A stretch of DNA of 64,000 nt from Erinaceus europaeus (lineage: Eukaryota > Chordata > Mammalia > Eulipotyphla > Erinaceidae): NCBI RefSeq assembly GCF_950295315.1, contig NW_026647306.1, positions 1-64,000 on the forward strand, in the 5' to 3' direction. The notes beneath the pieces were generated by a model, which was not told the origin of the DNA, did no database searches, and saw only the letters and a list, made by a program, of their open reading frames with translations. The position numbers were made by a program, and so were the translations under genes. Shown here one piece after another: positions 43,429 to 55,084 of the stretch; within the stretch, counting starts at the first letter, position 1, and every line of letters begins with the position of its first letter.

Positions 43429-44440
43429 TTTTTTTTAATTTTATTAATTTTAATTTTATTATTTATTTTTATTTTTAATTTTTTTTTATTTAAGAGAGGA
43501 TTAATTAACAAAACCATAGGGTAGGAGGGGTACAACTCCACACAATTCCCAACACCTAATCTCCATATCCCACGCCCTCCCCTGATAGCTTTCCCATTCT
43601 CTATCCCTCTGGGAGCATGGACCCAGGGTCATTGAGGGTTGCAGAAGGTAGAAGGTCTGGCTTCTGTAATTGCTTCCCTGCTGAACGTGGACGTTGACTG
43701 GTCGGTCCATATTCCCAGTCTGCCTCTCTGTTTCCCTAGTAGGGTGTGCCTCTGGGGAAGCTGAGCTCCAGGACACATTGGTGGGGTCTTCAATCCTGGG
43801 AAGCCTGGCCAGAATCCTGATGGCATCTGGAACCTGGTGATTGAAAAGAGTTAACATACAAAGCCAAACAAATTGTTGAGCAATCATGGACCCAAAGCTT
43901 GGAATAGTGGAGAGGAAGTGTTAGGGAGGTACTCACTGCAAACTCTAGCGTACTTCTGCTTTCAGGTATATATTTCACAGTAGTTTATAGATACGTGTGA
44001 ACATATGCTCTCTCTCACAGAAACTGGTGTATATCTAGGTTTTGGGACTTTGTTAGAAAATGAACCACCTGAGATGAAATTAGAGTATACTATGAAAGGA
44101 AAGGTTTCACCCGAGTAATGAAGCTGAAGGGTTGTCATTCCACACGTGAAGTCTCTGGACACAGTCTGAAGTGAAGCATGTTGAGGTGGCAATCGTTGTG
44201 TTGGTTAGGTTGTGATCGGCAGATGCAATATTATTTGATATGGATTGGGAGAGGCATGCGGGAAAGTGGGCCCTATCCAAGGGTTCCAGGACTGGGGGAA
44301 GTAGGGGCTCTATAGTGGAGATGTGAGGTTCCTGCTGTCTTAGGGTTCAAAAAGACAATCGATAGTTAATGTTATCATCACATTATTTGGTAATTGGGTT
44401 AACTTTGAAAAGTCCTTTTGTTATGGTTTGCTGTACACTG
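43429..44440 (-). mobile_element. Family F retroelement with 14-bp TSD
   Basis: The insertion of about 1.0 kb is bounded by TTTGGTTATTTTTA at 43415-43428 and 44441-44454. Its poly(A) tail is the T-rich run at 43429-43492. The non-coding body shares its 3' 500 bp with the copies at 16693, 27975 and 49700, and its 5' part with 55085. I cannot name the family. It may be a hedgehog L1 3'UTR subfamily or an L1-mobilised non-autonomous element. Confidence 0.9.
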
Positions 44441-44521
44441 TTTGGTTATTTTTAAACTCATTCTGTGGTGATTTACAAAAAATGTTTTTTCTCAGAGTAA
44501 TTAAAACTAAATTAATAGTGC

Positions 44522-44672
44522 AATCCAGGAGATAGCATAGTGGGTCAAGTGTTGGGTTCTTTTAGCAGGAGGCCCTGAATATGATCTTCAGCAATGCATG
44601 TGCCAGAGTGATGCCATGGTTCACTCTCCTCCCCTCTCTGTCTTGGTAATGAGTAAATAAAACTTTAAAAAG
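44522..44672 (+). repeat. SINE type C
   Basis: CAATCCAGGAGATAGCATAGT head and a GAGTAAATAAAACTTTAAAA tail. Confidence 0.8.
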
Positions 44673-44785
44673 AAAAAACTAGTTTGATGATGTTATATTA
44701 GACCCACCACTCCCTGAGGAGTTGTCTGAAGTTCCCACTTTTGTGAAGATTTTGAGAATTACTCCTTTCATGTTGACTATTTTCT

Positions 44786-45073
44786 TTTTTTTTATATTTA
44801 TTTATTTATTCCCTTTTGTTGCACCTTGTTTTTTTATTGTTGAAGTTATTATTGTTGTTGTTGATGTCATCATTGTTGCATAGGACAGAGAGAAATGTAG
44901 AGAGGAGGGGAAGACAGAGAGGGGGACAGAAAGATAGACACCTGCACACCTGCTTCATCGCCTGTGAAGTGACTCCTCCTGGTGGGAAGCCAGGGGATCG
45001 AACCGGGATCCTTGCGCCAGTCCTTGCGCTTTGTGTCACCTGCGCTTAACCCACTGCGCTACCTCCCGACTCC
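44786..45073 (-). repeat. SINE type A with perfect 17-bp TSD
   Basis: CATGTTGACTATTTTCT at 44769-44785 and 45074-45090 are identical. Confidence 0.96.
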
Positions 45074-45090
45074 CATGTTGACTATTTTCT

Positions 45091-46320
45091 ATGTCAAAGC
45101 AGAGACAGAAACAGAGAGAGAAGCAGTTGTACATTTTGACATTTGGTTATCAATATATTAAAATTGACTTTTAATTGCTTATACTCTCAGACATTTGTGT
45201 TTTATGTAATTCTCCTTTTTTCTTCCCAAATAGGAAAGTATAAGATTCTTTTGGTTACGAACTATGTTGTAAACTTACTTTAAATATCTTGCAGGGCACT
45301 AAAAATATTGTTGCTGTCAGCATTTCTTGTCAAATAGAAGCTTATATGGATTAGATGATGACATTTTTTTCTTAGTATGTACAGAATTTATTATTTGCTT
45401 TAACCTCTCCATTTGTTCTCCATGAGCAGTAGGGAATATTTTGTGTAACATTTTGTGTAAAACCATATGGTAAATAAATCTCAGGAAATTAGATTCATGG
45501 ACTGTTGGGAAAAACCTTAGATTTCAGTGGCTTTTTACCTATCACTGTGCTTTTTAATAGAGTTATATCTGAATCACCATCTGTCCCGATTCATTTTGCC
45601 ATTTCATCTACTGCTCTTCCTCCTGTTTTTATTTAAGACTATAAAGTTACTTTAGTGTAACTGCTGCTGTCACCTTTGCCCTTAGCTAATCAAATAGTTT
45701 ACCTTGAGGGAAGCATTTATCTCCCACTTTCATTATTATTATTTTTGTAGCTGTAAAGATATATATTTTATGTCTGCAGAAGGCTGTAACAGTGAAACGA
45801 GGTATTGATCTGCTGTATTTAGCAATTTCTTTCCACCTTGCCATCAATAGCATGTCAGCATCTGTCTGTACCGTGGTTGACCTCACAAATAGCTCTTTAT
45901 GCTCCCATTGGATTCAAATGATATAGTATGCTGAAAACTAAATCAATGAATGATTATAAAGTTTTTAGTATTATTTCATGACCTGGAGGCAACTGGTATT
46001 CCTAGTACTGAAGAGTTCAGCTTACAATGAATATGGTAAAATGAGTGTGTCTGGCTTTTGTTCAACTGGAAGGGGGAAAGCAGGACACCTGCTCGGGTCG
46101 GCTCATATTTCTAAACCAACGATCTCAGAGCTCTTGGGCACTTCAGTGAACATCTTGTGTTGCAGAATCAGATATAGAAAACGTTGCCTCTAGTTAGCTT
46201 CATTCTCTGTATACCCTTCCCTCCCCCCATGCCCATATACCAAGTGTTTCTAAAATTATTTCACGTCATATAAGCATATAGACTTTTTTGATTTCAGTAA
46301 AAAAAAAAAAAAATCCAAGA
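45091..46320. other. SINE-free block, candidate conserved non-coding DNA
   Basis: About 1.2 kb with no lineage-specific repeat. Bases 45690-45920 have balanced composition and look unlike the surrounding repeats. No ORF is convincing. Confidence 0.4.
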
Positions 46321-46321
46321 C

Positions 46322-46590
46322 TAGGGCATTGGGAGATAGTTCTTCCAGTTGGACACCCACTTTACCATGTAGGAGGCCCTGGGGTTGAGCCTCAGTGCCA
46401 CATGGGAATATAATAACACAGGGTAAGCTGCATGGACAAAGAAGCAATTCTGTGGGGGTTCTCTCTCACTCTGTCTCTGTCTCTCTCTGTCACAGTCTCT
46501 CTCTGACTCTGTCTCTCTCAGAGCTAGAATATACTATATCATTGATATATATCAATGTCACTTTATCATTGAGGACCTAATAAAAAGCCA
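46322..46590 (+). repeat. Old SINE, type B-like
   Basis: ATTGGGAGATAGTTCTTCCAG head and GGGGTTGAGCCTCAGTG box B, followed by an expanded (TCTCTG)n-like tract near 46460-46520. Confidence 0.5.
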
Positions 46591-46799
46591 CAGGAAGAGA
46601 AGGGGTAACAATCTTGATCTGGATCTGATTGGCCTCTCAGTTACTCTTAGCACCTGCATTAAATACCAGATGGCAATTGTAGAGGCTACTCTATGCAGCC
46701 CTCACCCCACTTGTGGGGCTTCTGTGCATCTCCTCTCATCAGTGGGACATGAAAATAGTAGGAGTTACTAGTTGAATGCTGAATTCAGTGCTATTCTTT

Positions 46800-47140
46800 T
46801 AAAGATTTGTTTTTATGTACCATTCTAGCACATGCAGTGTTGGAGACTGAATTTCAAAAAAAAAAAAAAGAAGAAAGAAAAGTACTTATGCTGTGCTGGG
46901 AAATGAATATCTCACGCATATATGATATTGCTAAGTGGCTTCTGTCGCCTAATTTTAGAAAAGTCTATATATGTAGAGGAAGAGGATGGAGGGAGAGACA
47001 AGACACTGCATGAGTGACACCAGAACACTGCTCCACCATTCACGGAGTGATGCTCCTCCGGTTCTGTACATAGTGATGTCATGTGATACTGAGAAAAGAG
47101 TACAGGGCCTGCTAAAGTATCTTTTGGACACCCAGCACTA
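46800..47140 (-). repeat. Diverged SINE remnants, type E
   Basis: GAGGGAGAGACAAGACACTGC, CACCAGAACACTGCTCCACC and an A-rich interruption suggest one or two degraded antisense copies. Confidence 0.3.
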
Positions 47141-47320
47141 TTTTTAAAAAAAGTCTTACTGAATCTCTCTCTGTCTCTCTGGACTTTAAAATTGAGGATA
47201 TGCCAAGGTGGAATGGGATGATGATGGTGGGGGGATGAGAGGGGTAAGTGGAGAATAATAGTTATTACCCTCTTATTTTGTGCATGAGTCAAATATATTT
47301 ATCTTTTTAATAAAAGTATA

Positions 47321-47432
47321 TTTCTCCATTTGTCTCTGTCCTATCCAACAACGAGATGACATCAATAACTACAACAACAATCAAAAAACAACAAAGGCAA
47401 CAAAAGGGAAAATAAAAATAAATAAATACTTG
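47321..47432 (+). repeat. SINE type A, 3' part only
   Basis: TTTCTCCATTTGTCTCTGTCC, AACAACGAGATGACATCAA and an AATAAAAATAAATAAATA tail. The tRNA-like head is missing. Confidence 0.85.
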
Positions 47433-47985
47433 AAAAAATTTTTTAAGTATGTTTTTGGTGCGTTCCTTTGTCCAAAGTAGAAATTTTGACAACCAGAAAG
47501 GAGACATTCATTTGTTGATTAATTCCTAGACATTAATTGAGTACCTACTACCTCCTGGGCTAAGGAGGTCAGATATGAGGGCCATCCCTTCTTGAATGTT
47601 CATGAAATACTGTCCTGTTCAGCTTTATCAAACCTCAGATGTGTTTGCCTGTCTTTTTTCCTGCCAAATGCATTTTTCTTCCTGCCAAGGGAAAATTAAC
47701 TATGGGTTTTAGGACAGGTTGATGTCCAGCCAAATTCTCTTGTGTGTGTCATCTGTATGAAAGGCTGAACTGAGAACTCCTTCACCTAAAGTCACAGAGC
47801 AAGAGTTCCTGAGCAGGGAATTTAGCCAAACCTTCTGAATCTGGTATTGAGAACAACAGATTCAAGTACTGTTCCTTTACCCTGTATTTCCTATATTATA
47901 GACCTTGGTGATATTGTCTTGCTTTGGATATTGAACTGATTATGTTTATACTATTTGCCCCCCCCAAATCAGTCACTTCTGAATT
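47433..47985 (+). other. FTO intron 1, mostly ancient sequence
   Basis: ATTGAGTACCTACTACCTCC near 47537 and AAGTCACAGAGCAAGAGTTC near 47790 hint at MIR remnants. Nothing else is recognised. Confidence 0.4.
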
Positions 47986-48323
47986 TTTTTTTTTTTTTTT
48001 TTTTTTTTTGCCTCCAGGGTTATTGCTGGGGCTCGGTGCCTGCGTCATGAATCCACTTCTCCTGGAGGCTATTTTTTCCCTTTTGTTGCTTATTTTTGTT
48101 GTTATTATTATTGTTATTGCTGTCATTGTTGTTGGGTAGGACAGAGAGAAATGGAGAGAGGAGGGGAAGACACAGAGGGGGAGGGAAAGATAGACACCTG
48201 CAGACCTGCTTCACCACCTGTACTCCCAGGTGGGGAGTTGGGGCTCAAACCGGGATCCTTACTCCTGTCCTTGAGCTTTGCAGTGCACTTAACCCACTGC
48301 GCTACAGCCCGCCCCCGCCCCCA
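47986..48323 (-). repeat. SINE type A-long with 13-bp TSD
   Basis: TCACTTCTGAATT at 47973-47985 pairs with TCACTTCTAAATT at 48324-48336. It has a long T tail and an intact module. Confidence 0.94.
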
Positions 48324-48408
48324 TCACTTCTAAATTATTAACTTACTTTTTGTTTCTCATTATCAATCTATGACCAGTTAACCTTTAAAAACATTTCTAT
48401 TTGTTTTT

Positions 48409-48685
48409 TAAATATTTATTTATTCCCTTTTGTTGCCCTTGTTGTTTTATTGTTGTAGTTATTATTGTTGTCGTTGTTGCTGGATAGGACATCGAGAAAT
48501 GTAGAGAGGAGGGGAAGACAGAGGGGGAGAGAAAGATAGATACCTGCAGACCTGCTTCACCACCTGTGAAACCACTCCCCTGCAGGTGGGGAGCCAGGGG
48601 CTCCAACTGGGGAACTGGGATCCTTATGTGGTCCTTGTGCTTCACGCCATGTGCGCTTAACTCGCTGCGCTACCACCTGACTCCC
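48409..48685 (-). repeat. SINE type A with TSD
   Basis: Flanks of about 20 bp (AAAACATTTCTATTTG at 48387 and AAAATATTTTTATTTG at 48688) match with two differences. The copy is complete. Confidence 0.92.
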
Positions 48686-48714
48686 TTAAAATATTTTTAT
48701 TTGTTTTTAATGTC

Positions 48715-48860
48715 TGAACTATAGAAAGAAAGATGCAGAGCGGAAAGGGCCAGAATACTACTAAACTATGGTTTATAGTAGAACTGGGGATTGAACCTGG
48801 AATCTCAGAGCCTCAGGCATGGAAGACTTTTGTATATCCATTATGCTGTCTCCCTAGCCT
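48715..48860 (-). repeat. SINE type D
   Basis: GATTGAACCTGGAATCTCAGA and CCATTATGCTGTCTCCCTAG in antisense. Confidence 0.8.
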
Positions 48861-49332
48861 TAATCAATCTGTTTTTGACGCCCTTTTAGTTTTTGTTTTG
48901 TATTATCCTCTAGGAATATGAGTGCCATTAGTTGTCACTGTGGAGTCGGAAGGAGTGCTTTTTATTTATCCTGCATCAACTAACATTAAACTGTGAAGTT
49001 TGCAACCCAGGTTTAAAATAAAAGAATTATGGAGGGAAAGGTCTTGTATCTGAATTCAGATTTTATGATTTTCTGTGTTATATATCCCCTAACTTATCCC
49101 TCAGGAAAAATAAATCACTTCTTGTTCATTGCTGTGTGCTCTTGTTCATTGTATTGCTGTGTGCTCTTTTAGTTATTTTATTCTGAACAATGTTTAAGTT
49201 GCTGCCCAGTAATGTATGAATAGGCACTAGTAGCTTGAGATATTTTTCTTAATCCATTACTATATATAATTCTTACATAAAATAATTATGGTTTACACAC
49301 CATAATTTCTGGTTTGGGCTGAGTGGAACCTT

Positions 49333-49368
<36 letters not shown>
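49333..49368. repeat. (CA)n microsatellite
   Basis: Pure CA repeats. Confidence 0.95.
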
Positions 49369-49369
<1 letters not shown>

Positions 49370-49469
49370 TTTAAAACAACTCATTTAGTTATCTGTTATT
49401 ATTAGAAAGTAGACTGTAGGAAAGTTAATAGATCTCTGCCTGTAAAAGCTTTAATAATAGAGCATTTTT

Positions 49470-49618
49470 ATAGCCAGGGAGATGGCTGGGTAGAGCATAG
49501 AATTTGCTTATGTGAAATCTCAACCCAGGTCTAGTACCCAACACTGCATATGCTAGAGTGGTATTCTGTGCATTCTCTGTCTCTGATAAAACTAAATAAA
49601 TCTTTGAAAAAAATAAGA
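49470..49618 (+). repeat. SINE type C
   Basis: AGCCAGGGAGATGGCTGGGTA head and a CTAAATAAATCTTTGAAAAA tail. Confidence 0.75.
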
Positions 49619-49699
49619 AGCGGGTATTGGCTAAGTGGTTCAAAGCCATGAACTACTGAAGACATATTGGATACACACAGTATCTTAATTCAGCTATTT

Positions 49700-50520
49700 T
49701 TTTTTAATGCTTTATCTTTTATTAGTGATTTAATACTGATTTTCAAGATTGTAAAGGGGGTTGTTATCATGGCTATAATAGGGGTATAATTCCATTCAGT
49801 TCCTACCACGAGAGTTGCGTGTCCTCCGTTGGAAACTTCACTTTTGTTTATCCCTCTGGGGGTATGGACCAAACTTCTTTGGGGGTGCAGAAGATGGGAG
49901 TTCTGACTTCTGTAATTGCTTCTCCACTGGACATGGACATTGGCAGGGTGAACTATACTCCCAGCCTGTTTCTGTCTATCCCTAGTAGGGTCGGGCTCTG
50001 GAGAGGGTGAGGTTCCAGGACATATTGGTGAGTTCTTCTTCCCAGGAAAGTCAGGATGGAATCATAGTGGCATCTGGAACTTAGATGTAGTAAGCTGGAA
50101 AACAGGACAAATTTTTTAATAAACAGGAACCATAAAGTAGGAATAGGGCAGATGAAAGCAGGGAACTTAGGGTAGAAGGAAGCTAGGAAGTCTATTTTTG
50201 GAGTGTTCCTAAGAGCCTGTGTCTTACTTAATAAACTTTACTTGAGCTTGATACCTAACATGGGTATGGACCAGAAATATTGTCTGGGAAGATGATGTCA
50301 TAATTGAGAGTAGAACTAAGAAGCATGATTAGTGCAGAGAATTGTTTACAAACTTGAAGAAAACAATTAAATGCAATTAATTGTGTACCACAGTGATCTA
50401 ACCTGGGACCTATATCCATTCATATTTAGCCCAGGAGCCTGTAAAACCTCTGAGTCTCTGCAGACTAAGCTCGCAGTCTCTGGTCACAGCTGAGAACATT
50501 CTAGGCTGTGTTCATTTCAG
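49700..50520 (-). mobile_element. Family F retroelement, diverged copy
   Basis: TTTATCCCTCTGGGGGTATGG, CTTCTGTAATTGCTTCTCCAC and ATAGTGGCATCTGGAACTTAG align with the 43429 copy. Upstream it carries a different segment (GATGATGTCATAATTGAGAG, GGTCACAGCTGAGAACATTC). It looks older than the other copies. Confidence 0.75.
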
Positions 50521-50523
50521 AGC

Positions 50524-50799
50524 TAGTGCTAATTTAGTTGAGGTCAACAGAGACAGTATAATATATATATGGACACTTGTACCGAGTACCATCCTGTATT
50601 AAATAATATGCTATCTGAAATGGAAGTAGGTAATCCCATGTGTTAGGAAAGACCTCACCAGATTAGAGGAGTTGGGAGGGTGACATCTCAGGCTTGGCAT
50701 CTCTGGAGACAAACTGCAGTAACAAGTCAGTAGCAGCATAACATGGTATGGTGGCAGTAGTAGTGTTAATTTAGTTAAGGCCAACAGAGGCAGTATAAT
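50524..50799. repeat. Pair of 39-bp direct repeats, 237 bp apart
   Basis: TAGTGCTAATTTAGTTGAGG at 50524 and TAGTGTTAATTTAGTTAAGG at 50761 each continue to CAGTATAATA, with about five differences. The sequence between them is not recognised. Confidence 0.85.
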
Positions 50800-50941
50800 A
50801 GGATCATGTATCAGAGAGAAAAAAAACATCAAGAAATACAAGCACAGGTTCCAGGACTAGGAGAAATATGGATCTTAAAGAGAATGGGAAAAGTTCCATG
50901 TAGTCTTATAATGAATTTAAAATATCAATACTTAATTATTT

Positions 50942-51139
50942 TTATTTTTAAATTTTTATTTATTTATTTTTTATCTTTATTTATTTATTGGATAGAGACA
51001 GCCAGAAATTGAGAGGGAAGGGTGAGAGAGAAGGGAGAAAGACAGAGAGACGCCTGCAACATTGCTTTCCCCTTGCTCGAACCCAGGTTTTGCACATTGC
51101 AACATGTGTACCCAACCAGGTGCACCACTACCAGCCCCT
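50942..51139 (-). repeat. SINE type B, internally deleted
   Basis: TTTATTTATTGGATAGAGACA tail side and GGTGCACCACTACCAGCCCC head. The CTGCAGGTGGGGACC stretch is missing. Confidence 0.85.
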
Positions 51140-51336
51140 CTTAGTTATTATTATAAACTATAACTTGGGAGCTTTTCTTTGAAAATCCAGTGACTATAGT
51201 TTACTGTAATATACTTGACCTCACTATGCTTTATGTCATTTAAGCATATCTAGTAATAACAGCATATTAGATACTTACAAGGCCAAATGGTTTTGATCTA
51301 TCTGGCCTAAAGTTGTAAGTAACTTGGGTATTAAAA

Positions 51337-51374
51337 CACACACACAAACACACACACACACACACACACACACA
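51337..51374. repeat. (CA)n microsatellite
   Basis: CA repeats with one AAA interruption. Confidence 0.93.
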
Positions 51375-51539
51375 TTTTTAGAGCTGCTTAAAGAATTTAA
51401 GTCCAGTGTCAGAATTTGATCATCGTATATATCTGAGGCATTAAATACTTAAGCTAAAGAAAATATGTATGCTGAGAACTACGATCTATGTAGTCATAGG
51501 GATGAAAGTATTAAATCTATTTTTCACCCCTAACATATG

Positions 51540-52660
51540 GAATCAATAAATCTTATAAGATTCCAAGTTAATAGGATTATAATTTCACACTGTTCCTACC
51601 ACCAAAGGTCTGTGCCCAAGCCCTAGGTAACCATTATTGTTTTCCCTCAGTCTTGGATATGGGCTGACTTCTTTTTGCTGTTGTATGTTTGTTTTCATGT
51701 TCCTGCGTTCAAATCTCTATATTTCACATATGAATAAAACTATTCTGTAGTTGTCCTTTGCTTCCTTACTTTCTGCATTAAGCATAATCCATTTTATCCC
51801 AAAGGACACAATATCACCTTTTTTTTTTTTTTTTGCCTCCAGGGTCGTTGCTGGGGCTTGGTGCCTGCACCACAAATCCACCGCTCCTGGAGGCCATTTT
51901 TTTCCCCTTTTGTTGCCCTTGTTGTTTATTGGTGTTATTGTTACTATTGTTGTTGTTGTTGTTGGGTAGGACAGAGAGAAATCGAGAGAGGAGAGGAAGA
52001 CAGAGAGGGGGAGAGAAAGATAGACACCTGTAGACCTGCTTCACCACCTGTGAAGAGACTCCCAGGCTGGTGGGGAGCTCGGGGCTTGAACTGGGATCCT
52101 TATGCCGGTCCTTGCGCTCTGCCCCATGTCCGCTTAACCTGCTGTGCTACTGCCCAGCCCCCACAATATCACCTTTTATATTGCTGAGTAGTACTCTTTG
52201 AGTATATGTCCCATAACTTTTATCCAGTCATCTGTTGAGGGGCATTTTGGTAGCTTTCATTATTTATCTATTGTGAACAACACAGCTGATATCCTTTGAA
52301 TTAATGTTATCTCTTTTGGGTAAATGGCTAGGAGTGGGATTGCTGGGTCATAGTGGTATCCATTTGTATTTGACTAAGGATTCTCCATACTGTTCTCCAT
52401 AGTGGTTGTACCAGTTTGTATTCTCAGTGTAATAGAGTTCTCTCTCCACATCCTCTCTGTTTAGTTGATGGAAGGTCATCCTAATGGTTGTGCTATGGAA
52501 TCTCACTGTAGTTTTAATGTGCATTTCACTAATGATGAGTGAATTGGAGCATTTCTGTATATGTCTGTGGACCATGTGCATCCATTCTTTAGAGAATGGT
52601 CTATTCATATCTTCTGCCCACTTTTTTATTGGGCTGTTCATGTTCAAAATCTAAAACAAC
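51540..52660 (-). mobile_element. LINE-1 3' region, antisense, split by a SINE
   Basis: Left of the SINE lies 3'UTR-like sequence. Right of it, GGATTGCTGGGTCATAGTGG, CATACTGTTCTCCATAGTGG and TTATTGGGCTGTTCATG are antisense to ORF2. The minus-strand reading has MNSPIKKWAEDMNRPFSKE, an ORF2 segment. It is more diverged than the 24578 copy, so it is an older insertion. Confidence 0.85.
51819..52161 (-). repeat. SINE type A-long with 12-bp TSD
   Basis: CACAATATCACC at 51807-51818 and 52162-52173. The SINE splits the LINE-1 fragment around it. Confidence 0.95.
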
Positions 52661-52947
52661 CCTAAAAAAATAAGAATGAATGTAAGTAAATTTCATATGT
52701 ATCAATAATCATCCAAATGTGAATGGCTTAAATTTACCTGTCAAAAGACCCAGAGTAGTTAAATGGATTGAAGAATAGCATCCATATATTATATGTCACC
52801 AGGAACTACACATTCAAGGTAAACAGACACTTAATGTAGAGAATGGAGCAAGGTGTTCCAAGCCAATAATGTAGGAAAAAGGGCAGGAACAGCAGTTCTG
52901 TTCTCAGATAAAATACATTTTTAGGTAAAGAAAGTAAGTAGAGATAG

Positions 52948-53112
52948 ACGGGGGGGCTGGGGAAACAGCATACTGATTATGCAAAAGACTTTAATGACTG
53001 AGGCTCCTAGGTGCCAGGTTCCATCCCCAGCACCACGATAAACTAGAGCTGAGCAGTGCTCTGGTATCTCTCTCTCTTTCTCTCATTAAAAGTGAAATAA
53101 AATAACTTTTAA
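52948..53112 (+). repeat. SINE type D
   Basis: CATACTGATTATGCAAAAGAC and GGTTCCATCCCCAGCACCAC, with an AAAATAAC tail. Confidence 0.8.
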
Positions 53113-53121
53113 AGAGATACA

Positions 53122-53472
53122 GAGGGGTAGCGAAGCGGGTTAAACGCACATGGCGCAAGGCGCAAGGACTAGCATAAGGATCCCAGTTCGAGCCCCCAGC
53201 TCCCCACCTGCAAGGGAGTCGCTTCACAGGCGTTGAAGCAGGTCTGCAGGTATCTATCTTTCTCTCTCCCTCTCTGTCTTCCCCTCCTCTCTCCATTTCT
53301 CTCTGTCCTGTCCAACAATGAATGCCATCAACAATAACAATGATAACTACAACAAGGCTACAAAAACAGGGGCAACAAAAGGGGAAACAAAAATGGCCTC
53401 CAGGAGCAGTGGATTCATAATGCAGGCACTGAGGCCCAGCAATAACCCTAGATGCAAAAAAAAAAAAAAGAG
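53122..53472 (+). repeat. SINE type A-long
   Basis: GGGGTAGCGAAGCGGGTTAA head (start slightly truncated), box B GTTCGAGCCCC, module GCCTCCAGGAGCAGTGGATT and an A run. Confidence 0.92.
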
Positions 53473-53669
53473 AGAGATAGAGGGACACTATGTAATGTTA
53501 AAAGGATCAATTCAACAAGAAGACATAACCATTATAAATATATATACTCCAAATTTAAGTGCACTCAAATTTGTAAAATAGGTACCTACTGAATTTAAGG
53601 GAGATAGGGACAGAAACACAATAATAGCAGGAGATCTTAATACAACACTCATATGTCTTGCATGATCCT

Positions 53670-55080
53670 TTGTATCTCTTACTCATCTGTTGTAATATCT
53701 CTCTTGTTTCTGAGTCATTTTTATCATATCTCTTTTTCTCTTAGTGAGTGTAACTAATGTTTTATTACTTTTTATTTATCCTTTCAAAGAACCAGCTCTT
53801 GGTTTCATTAATCTTCCTGATGGTCTATTTGTTTTCTATTTCATTGATTTCTGCTCTAATTTTAACTATTTCCTGTCCTCTGCTGACTGGTGGATCTCTT
53901 TGTTACTCTATCTCTAGTTGGCTCAGTTGGGTTGTTAGATGGTTTACTTGTGATTTCTTTTATTTATTAATGTTGGCCTGAATTGCTATGAACTTCCCTC
54001 TCAGAACTGCTTTTGCTACATCCTATAGGTTCTGATAGCTGGTTTCTTCATTTTTGTTGCTATTAAGGTAATGCTTAATTTCTCTTTTGACTTCTTTTTT
54101 TTTTTTGTTTTTAGTTTTTTTCACCTCACTTATAGCATATATTCCTTTCCTTCTTCTTTCCTTATGGGACTCCTTTTAGTAATTTTTGCAAGGTGGAGTT
54201 GATAATGGCAAATTCCTTCAGCTTTAGGAGGATATTTGCAAAGATAATTTTGCAGGATGCAAGATCCATGGCTGGAGTTCTCTGTCTTTTAATACTTTTA
54301 ATATGTCACTCTTTAGGTTTGTGAAAAAACATCTAATGATAGCCTGATAACTCTACCTTTGTATGTAACTTCTTTCCGTTCCGTAGCAGCCTGCAATGTT
54401 TCCTCCTCATTATTGGAGTCTTGATAGTTTTATAATGATGTGCCTTGGTGTTTTTATTTTTGCATTCCTGTACCTAAGTGTAGCTCTGCCTCTTGGTTGT
54501 CTATGTTTTGAGGATTGCCTAAGTGAGGGAAGTTCTCAGCTAAAATTTCCCTGGAAATGGTCTCTGTTCCTTTCACTCTGTCTTCTACCTCAGACATTCC
54601 TATCATGCTTACATTGGGCTTTTTGATGTAGTTTCACAGAGAGTAGCTTCATTTTCTCTAAACCTTTCCTCTCCCTCATCTTTAAATTGAAAAAGTGGGC
54701 TAACTGTATCTTCTAGATTAGATGTTCTTTCTTGTGCATGAATGAGTACTTCCTACATCTTGTACTCCATTAAAGTGTCTTTCACTCACTGCAATTCTGT
54801 TTGGAGTTTTTCTTTCATGCTTTCTAACTGCTAAGTGAATCCTGATTGAAGTTCTGTTTCATGTTTTCTAATTTTTTAAGAGAGCTCTGTTTGAAGCTTT
54901 GCTTTTGTTTCCTAACTCCTTTGTGAAATATTCTTTTAACTCTTGAATGTGCTACTCCATACTATGCTTAGATTCTTGGAGAGTTCTTATAATGAGCTTT
55001 CTGTATTTTTTCTCTGATAGTCCCTCTATGCAATTTCTTAGAGTCTTTCTATTTCAACTGGTGGTATTACTTTATAAGAC
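53670..55080 (-). mobile_element. LINE-1 5' half, antisense
   Basis: AAAGAACCAGCTCTTGGTTTC, ATGAACTTCCCTCTCAGAAC and CATCCTATAGGTTCTGATAG, then TATAATGATGTGCCTTGGTG, are typical of antisense L1 5' regions. There are many stops in all frames. Confidence 0.65.
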
Positions 55081-55084
55081 ATAG

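Larger units (their letters stand above)
52670..53660 (+). mobile_element. LINE-1 ORF2 fragment, sense
   Basis: AATGGCTTAAATTTACCTGTC, AAGACCCAGAGTAGTTAAATG and GGATCAATTCAACAAGAAGAC are ORF2 segments in plus orientation, interrupted by SINEs at 52948 and 53122. It adjoins antisense L1 on both sides. Confidence 0.75.

Noticed and set aside
43501..43887. 128-residue minus-strand ORF
   Set aside because: It lies entirely in the family F retroelement, and other copies of F do not keep it open.
46912..47292. 126-residue minus-strand ORF
   Set aside because: It is built from degraded SINE sequence and low-complexity His/Ser/Pro codons, with no recognisable domain.
52991..53488. 165-residue minus-strand ORF, the longest in the window
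   Set aside because: It is the antisense of SINE types D and A-long. Similar peptides (MERGGEDRE, DTCRPASP) recur wherever this SINE lies antisense, so it is not a gene.
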